Origin: Paenibacillus sp. FSL K6-3182
GTDB lineage: Bacteria > Bacillota > Bacilli > Paenibacillales > Paenibacillaceae
DNA length: 64,000 nucleotides
NCBI RefSeq assembly: GCF_037976325.1
Contig: NZ_CP150265.1
Span: 200,001-264,000, forward strand
Direction: 5' to 3'
A program made the position numbers and the translations under genes. Shown here in pieces: positions 59,255 to 64,000 of this stretch (within the stretch, counting starts at the first letter, position 1; each line of letters opens with the position of its first letter). The notes beneath the pieces were generated by a model. That model was not told the origin of the DNA, did no database searches, and saw only the letters and a list, made by a program, of their open reading frames with translations.

Positions 59255-59270
59255 TAACGGGCAGGATTAA
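59255..59270 (+). repeat. CTAACGGG-family motif, A flavour
   Basis: TAACGGGCAGGATTAA at the end of the copied ssrA flank. Confidence 0.75.
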
Positions 59271-59383
59271 TTATAACAGTTCTTTACATCATCACGTTTT
59301 GGTGCAAATGTTATACTAATCAGGAAATCACCGTCATCATAGTATTCTTTTTTGATGATCATGAATAAGAGAGGCATATTAAG

Positions 59384-59908
59384 ATGAAGAAAGGGAAAAT
59401 CGTATTTCTAAATGGTGTAACTAGTGCTGGGAAAACATCTATAGTAGATGCTATACAGTTAAAATCAGATGAATTTTTTTATGTTGTTGCAAATGACCTT
59501 TTTGAGAATACAATAGGCGATAACTATCTCCGTGAAGATTATTGGAAATATTTAAGTGATGCGATTATTATGATGTATCATACTGCTAAACTATTTTCTG
59601 ACCATGGTAAGAATGTACTAATAGACGGAATTTTGGTTGAAAGACCCGAATTAAAACCGCATTATGAAAAAGTTAAGGATATATTTGCGGGGTATCCTTT
59701 CTATATTGTCGAAGTTTTTTGTCCTTTAGACATTTGTCGCCAAAGAAATATTGAACGTGGAGATAGAACCGAAGACCAATCTGAGTGGCAAAATAATATT
59801 ATGGCCAAAGATATACAATACAATTGTACTGTCAATACACACATAAATTCCTCAGTAGAATGTGCAGATTCAATTATAAAGTATTTATTTGATAGGTCCG
59901 AGGTTTAA
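59384..59908 (+). CDS. Chloramphenicol phosphotransferase-like P-loop kinase
   Basis: A 174-residue AAA/CPT-like kinase. Walker A is FLNGVTSAGKTSIVDAIQ (residues 8-25), DHGKNVLIDGILVERPE follows near residue 78 and VFCPLDICRQRNIERGDRT near residue 116 carries the lid arginines. It resembles the family of Streptomyces chloramphenicol 3-O-phosphotransferase, but the substrate is unproven. It begins shortly after an ssrA-end copy and A motif; its stop codon abuts the B motif at 59909. AT-rich. Confidence 0.78.
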   Translation: MKKGKIVFLNGVTSAGKTSIVDAIQLKSDEFFYVVANDLFENTIGDNYLREDYWKYLSDAIIMMYHTAKLFSDHGKNVLIDGILVERPELKPHYEKVKDIFAGYPFYIVEVFCPLDICRQRNIERGDRTEDQSEWQNNIMAKDIQYNCTVNTHINSSVECADSIIKYLFDRSEV

Positions 59909-60000
59909 GCTATCGGGGAACGTTTGTTTTATAAAAAAACGGAAGCAGCCGACCACAATGATTGGCTGCTTCATTACACTAACGGGCAGGATTGTTCAAT
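59909..60000 (+). repeat. Paired motif: B flavour, hairpin, A flavour
   Basis: GCTATCGGGGAACG starts at the base after the kinase stop codon. The hairpin GAAGCAGCCGACC...GGCTGCTTC matches 46107-46135 but for one base in the right arm, then ACTAACGGGCAGGATTG (59978). Confidence 0.82.
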
Positions 60001-60307
60001 AACTTCGCGAATACTTCAAAATTGATAGTTTTCGTTAAGTTCGTAAATACACTGTTAGCTGAAAGATACGCAAAAATAAAATTATGAAAGGCGCATTCAA
60101 TTGAAGCCAGGGATTATAGTTCTTCTTTTGACAGGGGAAAATTGAGTGGAAAAATACTACTAGACGCTTCAAACTAATAAAGACTGGAATCAATTTAGGA
60201 AACAGGACTTCTGTATACGGATGATTACCACCTGATATTATCTTGCACGGAAAGTCAGGCGACATAAACTACCGGATGATATGCTTCTTACGAAAGGAGG
60301 GATTGCC
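60001..60307 (+). other. Leader region before the AraC gene
   Basis: About 300 nt, AT-rich. No gene or repeat is supported; it probably contains the promoter of the AraC-type gene. GAAAGGAGG (60293-60301) is that gene's ribosome binding site. Confidence 0.4.
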
Positions 60308-61213
60308 GTGGATTGGCTAGAGCGAATGAATCGAGCTGTCAGCTATATCGAAGACAACTTAGAACAAGATATTGATTACGACCAAATCGCTAAAATCGCC
60401 TTATGTTCAGTTTACCAATTTCAACGCATGTTTTCATTTGTACTTGATGTCCCATTGTCCGAATATATCAGGCGCAGAAGGCTGACGCTTGCTGCATTTG
60501 ATTTAAAGAACAGAAAAAACACTGTGATGGATATTGCCTTGAAGTACAGATATGAAACACCTGAATCATTCTCACGAGCATTTCAAAATCTACATGGAAT
60601 GACGCCTACATTAGCGCGAAATGCTGAAAGTGAGTTAAGAGCCTTTCCTCGCATCTCCTTTCAAATCATATTAAAGGGAGTTGTTGGAATGAATTATCGG
60701 ATTGAAAAACGGGATGCTTTTCAAGTTTATGGGCTGGAGGATATCTATCATTACGACACTATTGCCAATGAGGAGGGCATATCGATCCCCGATGTTTGGC
60801 AAACCATCAGCAGTAATGGTGAGTTGGACCGTTTATGCCAGTCGGTTAGCGGGGATTGGAGAGACGAAGGCAGTTTCAGCAAGGAACTTGGAGCTGTCTT
60901 TTCATTCGATTCCTATAAATTCACAAACAATACGACGTTCCCTTATCTGATTGGGTGTTACAAAGCGGTCGATAGCAAGGTGAATGGTTATACAGTTGTT
61001 GATGTTCCACCATCTACGTGGGCAGTATTTTCAACTTTACATGATGGGAATGGCAGCGGCAAGTATGATTTGCGGTCTTTGAAGAATCGGATTTTTTCGG
61101 AATGGCTGCAAACATCAACATTTACGATTTTAGATGGCGGCAACTTCGAGATGTATGGTACAAGCGTAGATGGCTACGAATATTGTGAACTATGGTATAG
61201 GGTCGAGGGATAG
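60308..61213 (+). CDS. AraC-family regulator with GyrI-like effector-binding domain
   Basis: A 301-residue protein. The N-terminal AraC DNA-binding domain (1-105) has AVSYIEDNLEQDIDYDQIAK, IALCSVYQFQRMF and the second HTH VMDIALKYRYETPESFSRAF. Residues 130-301 form a GyrI-like/Rob-type small-molecule domain (MNYRIEKRDAFQVYGLE, then TWAVFSTLHDGNG and YCELWYRVEG). The start is GTG 60308 behind AGGAGG. Such proteins activate efflux or detoxification genes on binding drugs. It is followed by the second DUF2750 module. Confidence 0.85.
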   Translation: MDWLERMNRAVSYIEDNLEQDIDYDQIAKIALCSVYQFQRMFSFVLDVPLSEYIRRRRLTLAAFDLKNRKNTVMDIALKYRYETPESFSRAFQNLHGMTPTLARNAESELRAFPRISFQIILKGVVGMNYRIEKRDAFQVYGLEDIYHYDTIANEEGISIPDVWQTISSNGELDRLCQSVSGDWRDEGSFSKELGAVFSFDSYKFTNNTTFPYLIGCYKAVDSKVNGYTVVDVPPSTWAVFSTLHDGNGSGKYDLRSLKNRIFSEWLQTSTFTILDGGNFEMYGTSVDGYEYCELWYRVEG

Positions 61214-61302
61214 AATGGAAAAACGCGGCTGCCGACATGACCGGTCACTGCATGTTCTTAACTCGAAGATTGCACAAGGATCATTTCAGCATGGTTCATT
61301 AA

Positions 61303-61385
61303 ACTAACGGGAAACGATAGTTGAAGACTAAAAGGGCTGCCACGTGGCAGCCCTTCGTAGTTACGCTAACGGGCAGGATAATGGA
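61303..61385 (+). repeat. Paired motif: B flavour, palindrome, A flavour
   Basis: Same structure as 50863-50945: ACTAACGGGAAACGATAG, 22-bp palindrome, GCTAACGGGCAGGATAATGG. Confidence 0.85.
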
Positions 61386-61425
61386 ATATGTGGTACTTAA
61401 ATTAAACACCACAAAGGAGTGTGTT

Positions 61426-61797
61426 ATGTCGCATAATTTGGGGCTGAAAATTGATTCTGAAAATCGCTTTGATAAATTCGTTAAGAAGATAATAGAAACC
61501 CAGCTTGTGTGGGGTTTGAAATCCGAGGACGGTTGGTGTGTATCACCTTCGAACGGATTTGAAGAAACAGATGTAATGCCTTTCTGGTCGGAACGAGCCT
61601 TAGCAAAACAATGTGCAATTGAAGAGTGGGTACATTACAGTCCACAGACGATACCGCTTGATGATTTTGCGAATACTTGGATTCCTGGGCTTGATAACGA
61701 TAATTTATTGATTGGTACGAATTGGAACGCACATCTTTTAGGAAAAGAAATAGAACCGTTAGAATTATTGGCATGCCTGGTTCAGAAAGAACTTTGA
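61426..61797 (+). CDS. DUF2750 domain protein, copy 2
   Basis: A 123-residue protein nearly identical to the product at 50986; changes seen are Gly for Glu in SPSNGFEE and Gln for His in YSPQTIPL. The ribosome binding site AAAGGAG and all DUF2750 motifs (MPFWSERALAKQCA, LLIGTNWNAHLLG) are kept, so both copies look functional. Low divergence points to a recent duplication or exchange. Confidence 0.83.
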   Translation: MSHNLGLKIDSENRFDKFVKKIIETQLVWGLKSEDGWCVSPSNGFEETDVMPFWSERALAKQCAIEEWVHYSPQTIPLDDFANTWIPGLDNDNLLIGTNWNAHLLGKEIEPLELLACLVQKEL

Positions 61798-61805
61798 ATC
61801 ATTTC

Positions 61806-61831
61806 GCTAACGGAGAACATTAGTTCAGTGA
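61806..61831 (+). repeat. CTAACGGG-family motif, B flavour (last copy)
   Basis: GCTAACGGAGAACATTAGTT after the second DUF2750 gene. I see no further copy to the right in this window. Confidence 0.75.
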
Positions 61832-61890
61832 GCTATGCAGCAGTACTATATTTCTAACACGAGAATGCACTGAGAAAAAATTCTGTATAT

Positions 61891-61920
61891 AAAGGGGTTC
61901 AAATCCCCTCGCTTCCACCA
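61891..61920 (+). repeat. ssrA 3'-end copy (rightmost)
   Basis: AGGGGTTCAAATCCCCTCGC and TTCCACCA: the tmRNA T-arm and acceptor end with one substitution (GCTTCC for GCCTCC). No ssrA-type terminator follows. It marks the right edge of the accessory array. Confidence 0.85.
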
Positions 61921-62131
61921 AACCATGAACAAAGAGCGCCGTGTTAGGCAATGTCTTTAAGTTAATCTTAGTATTCTTCTGCCCTTGGCGAATGGGTCGA
62001 ATCGTCAAAATGTCAGGCATGAAATCCATTACCGTTCATTTCTATATAAAGCGATGTGATCTTGCCGGTAGACTTTTGAATATTATGTTAGAATTAATGG
62101 AAAAATAGAATACAAATCATCCAAGGAGGTA
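61921..62131. other. Intergenic stretch, possible reverse-strand gene remnant
   Basis: A minus-strand frame MDFMPDILTIRPIRQGQKNT abuts the ssrA-end copy; no ribosome binding site. Otherwise it is the upstream region of the DUF1304 gene. Confidence 0.3.
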
Positions 62132-62491
62132 GTGACTATTATTGCTTCCCTATTAGTCGGAATTGTAGCGCTTGAGCACATCTATATTCTCATACTAGAA
62201 ATGTTTCTATGGACGACCCCGCGCGGGATGAAAACGTTCGGCACGACGAAGGAAGAGGCAGCAGTCACAAAATCACTGGCCGCTAACCAAGGACTATACA
62301 ATGGCTTTCTGGCGGCCGGGATTATCTGGGGTTTGGTGCATCCCAATGCTCAAACAGGCGAGTCTATTGTAATCTTCTTCTTGATTTGCGTTCTAATTGC
62401 GGCATTGTACGGAGGAGCGACAGCGAAACGGTCTATTTGGTTGGTCCAAGGCCTACCTGCTTTGATTGCATTGATTAGCGTACTTCTATAA
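62132..62491 (+). CDS. DUF1304 family membrane protein
   Basis: A 119-residue protein with four hydrophobic helices. The family pattern IVALEHIYILILEMFLWTTP at the N-terminus, NQGLYNGFLAAGIIWGL near residue 51 and GGATAKRSIWLVQGLPALIAL at the end are clear. Function unknown. The GTG start lies only 2 nt after AAGGAGGT, unusually close, but later codons give no better start. It is outside the motif array and looks like core sequence to the right of the island. Confidence 0.82.
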   Translation: MTIIASLLVGIVALEHIYILILEMFLWTTPRGMKTFGTTKEEAAVTKSLAANQGLYNGFLAAGIIWGLVHPNAQTGESIVIFFLICVLIAALYGGATAKRSIWLVQGLPALIALISVLL

Positions 62492-63054
62492 TGCCAGATG
62501 AATGAGTCGGTTCGTGACAAGCTGGCATATGGGGCCGATCCGTGGACATCAGACAGAGCATGTCGCTTGTTCTAGCAGCGAGGGAAGGTCTAGCGTAGCC
62601 ACCTTTATTATCGTCTGGCAATAGCTTTCATTCGGCAGAAGCGGCAGTCTTCTCGAGGGATGGGGGGGCTGTGTAGTACCAGCAGCCTTTCCGGTCAGTT
62701 TTGCGGTAGTGAAGCTCTTGTTTTTGTGGACTTTGTCGCTATTTTCTGATTTTGAGAACGGAATGCTGTTCTAGCCCGCTGATCTGCATTTTACCAATGT
62801 GAATGGCATGCTCAACCAAGTGCTCGCTTGGAGCGGCGCATTAAAATCGTTGCGGTAATCGTAACCGACTACAGCGGGCCAAAAGCTCATTAGGTGAAAT
62901 TTACCTAGTGGGCTTTTTAGGGTTCGAATTTTTAATAATAAAAAATAGTGTTTTATGCAATTTTTTGCTGCGGCAATATATGTTTTTACAACTTCATCTG
63001 CTAACATAAGAGAAGCATAACGAGAGAGTACATAAAGCACGGGGGCTAACATCT
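62492..63054 (+). other. 563-nt intergenic region with a terminator-like hairpin
   Basis: AAGCTCATTAGGT/ACCTAGTGGGCTT (62889-62917) followed by T residues is a probable terminator. The rest shows no supported gene; a short frame near 62675 (VVPAAFPVSFAVVKLL) is hydrophobic but has no start signal. Confidence 0.5.
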
Positions 63055-64000
63055 ATGAGCTACAATTTATATTTATCAGCATTGCTGATGGCGGCTACCT
63101 GCTGCTCGCTAATGCTGTGTTATCTCTCTTGGAAAAGAAGAGAGCTGCCTATTTCAATTAGTTATGGGCTAGGCATGTTGACGGGTTCATTGTACACTTT
63201 CGGATATGCTTTTGAAATTGTTAGCACCGATTTAGAGCATATACGCTTCTGGCTTCGAATTGAATATCTAGGCATCCCATTTGGCACTATTCTATGGATT
63301 ATAATGGTGCTGCAATATACGGGAAGGCAAGCGCTCGTTCGAAAATGGGTAGTAGCGCTGCTAATGATTGTTCCTTCCATTACATTTGTAGCTCATTATA
63401 CGAACGATTGGCATCATTTATTTTATAAAAGCATGACTTTGAATTACTCAGAGGGCTTTCCGCTGGTAACGACGGAGAAAGGGCCTTTATACAAGCTGCA
63501 TGTCTACTATTCCTATTCCTTCTTTGTAGTAGGCATGGCATTAATGGTTGAAATGTTTCTAAAAGCGACATCTCGCATGAAGAAACAAATCGCTTTTATG
63601 ATCATTGGATCATGGGGGCCTTTTGGATTTACGCTTATTTATTTAAGCAATGTCATTTATATGCCCATTGATATCTCCCCATTTGGATTTATTTTCTCAG
63701 GAATCTTCTACATGTGGGGGATTTATCAATTTAACATGCTTAGACTAGCGCCCTTAGCGCTGCAAAAGGTGTTTGCATCCATGCAGGATGCGGTAATTAT
63801 ATTTGATTTGGAAAATACGCTAACTAGCTTCAACCAATCCAGCAAGCAGGTTATTAAAGGGATAAATAATAAGTGGATCGGTTTGCCGGCTGCGCAAGTC
63901 TTTTCGCAATATCCATTGCTGTTGGAGAAAATCGTGCAAGGGCCTTCTTTGAGCAGCAAGGTTCAAATTTCGGGTCAAGCGGATGAACCCTATTATAATG
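63055..64000 (+). CDS. 7TM sensor histidine kinase, N-terminal part (runs off the window)
   Basis: A frame of 315 codons remains open to the window end. Residues 1-225 form about seven hydrophobic helices of the HisKA_7TM type (LGMLTGSLYTFGYAFEIVST, FWLRIEYLGIPFGTILW, VAHYTNDWHHLFY). A PAS-like domain begins near residue 240 (VFASMQDAVIIFDLENTLTS). The kinase core would lie beyond 64000. GGGGG precedes the ATG by 11 nt. Signal unknown. Confidence 0.8.
   Translation, partial: MSYNLYLSALLMAATCCSLMLCYLSWKRRELPISISYGLGMLTGSLYTFGYAFEIVSTDLEHIRFWLRIEYLGIPFGTILWIIMVLQYTGRQALVRKWVVALLMIVPSITFVAHYTNDWHHLFYKSMTLNYSEGFPLVTTEKGPLYKLHVYYSYSFFVVGMALMVEMFLKATSRMKKQIAFMIIGSWGPFGFTLIYLSNVIYMPIDISPFGFIFSGIFYMWGIYQFNMLRLAPLALQKVFASMQDAVIIFDLENTLTSFNQSSKQVIKGINNKWIGLPAAQVFSQYPLLLEKIVQGPSLSSKVQISGQADEPYYN

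Larger units (their letters stand above)
61299..61899 (+). repeat. Duplicated DUF2750 module, copy 2
   Basis: Near-identical to 50859-51459. The copies diverge at the ssrA-end junction: here AGGGGTTCAAATCCCCTCGC keeps the tmRNA T-arm, while copy 1 has a changed one. Confidence 0.93.

Noticed and set aside
43144..61831. Integron attC sites
   Set aside because: CTAAC and GTTAG boxes occur, but the motifs are direct repeats on both sides of a linker hairpin rather than the R'-L' inverted layout of attC, spacing differs, and no integrase is present in the window.
43144..61831. CRISPR array
   Set aside because: Repeats are separated by whole genes or by hairpins of unequal length, not by regular 30-40 nt spacers, and no cas gene is seen.
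43144..61920. Insertion sequences or transposase genes in the array
   Set aside because: I found no DDE-type or tyrosine or serine recombinase motif in any frame I read; the short reverse frames beside the ssrA-end copies are too brief to assign.

Overview
The window looks like chromosome of a Gram-positive, spore-forming Firmicute, most likely Paenibacillus or a close relative. The evidence is gene order: HprK-Lgt-PpaX, a hisZ-led histidine operon, Prs-TPR-TrxB-ROK-RapZ-YvcK-WhiA-HPr, ClpP under a CtsR-like box, and CggR-GAPDH-PGK-TPI-GpmI-enolase-SecG-RNase R-SmpB-tmRNA. A Tlp-type spore protein gene and strong AGGAGG-like ribosome binding sites agree with this. The assignment is an inference from gene order, not from a database search.

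Layout. 1-1041 is the 3' end of a 23S rRNA gene, followed directly by six tRNA genes (Met, Val, Asp, Phe, Tyr, Lys) with no 5S gene between. 1.9-8.3 kb holds a flavin reductase, a TagO/WecA-type transferase, a PucR-type regulator, a sugar-ABC ATPase and a sigma/anti-sigma pair. 8.4-27.5 kb holds hprK-lgt-ppaX-acyltransferase, the his operon (hisA is absent from its usual place), prs and the trxB-rapZ-yvcK-whiA-HPr group. 27.7-36.1 kb holds clpP (reverse strand), tRNA-Arg and the glycolytic cggR-gap-pgk-tpi-gpmI-eno block with a recognisable CggR operator. 36.2-43.1 kb holds a sugar isomerase, secG, an RNase R with a very long Gly/Arg-rich tail, a cold-shock gene with a large 5' hairpin, cutC, smpB and ssrA.

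Downstream of ssrA the character changes. From 43.1 to about 61.9 kb lies an AT-richer accessory region of mostly single-gene modules: histidine phosphatase, VOC protein, APH-like kinase, DUF4240, ArsR-MFS efflux, DUF2750 (two near-identical copies 10.4 kb apart), quinone-oxidoreductase/LysR, TetR-methionine aminopeptidase, SMI1/KNR4-like protein, chloramphenicol acetyltransferase, AEP-type primase, GNAT, CPT-like kinase and AraC. Two repeat systems organise it. (1) About 25 copies of a roughly 22-bp motif built on CTAACGGG occur in two flavours: one (GGGCAGGAT) usually stands before a gene, the other (GGGGAACGATAGTTCAA) stands after one, often directly at the stop codon, and the two are commonly joined by a unique hairpin. 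(2) The 3' end of ssrA, often with its terminator and flank, recurs at least six times. I read this as serial integration at the tmRNA gene combined with a cassette-like array of small genes, with no integrase visible in the window. This is the most notable finding.

Functionally, the core genes link sugar-phosphate flux, catabolite control (HprK, HPr, CggR), histidine/PRPP synthesis, protein quality control (ClpP, SmpB-ssrA) and secretion. The array carries resistance, detoxification and immunity-like functions. The best resolved is a cat gene with the hallmarks of antibiotic-induced translational attenuation. The window ends inside a 7TM sensor histidine kinase.
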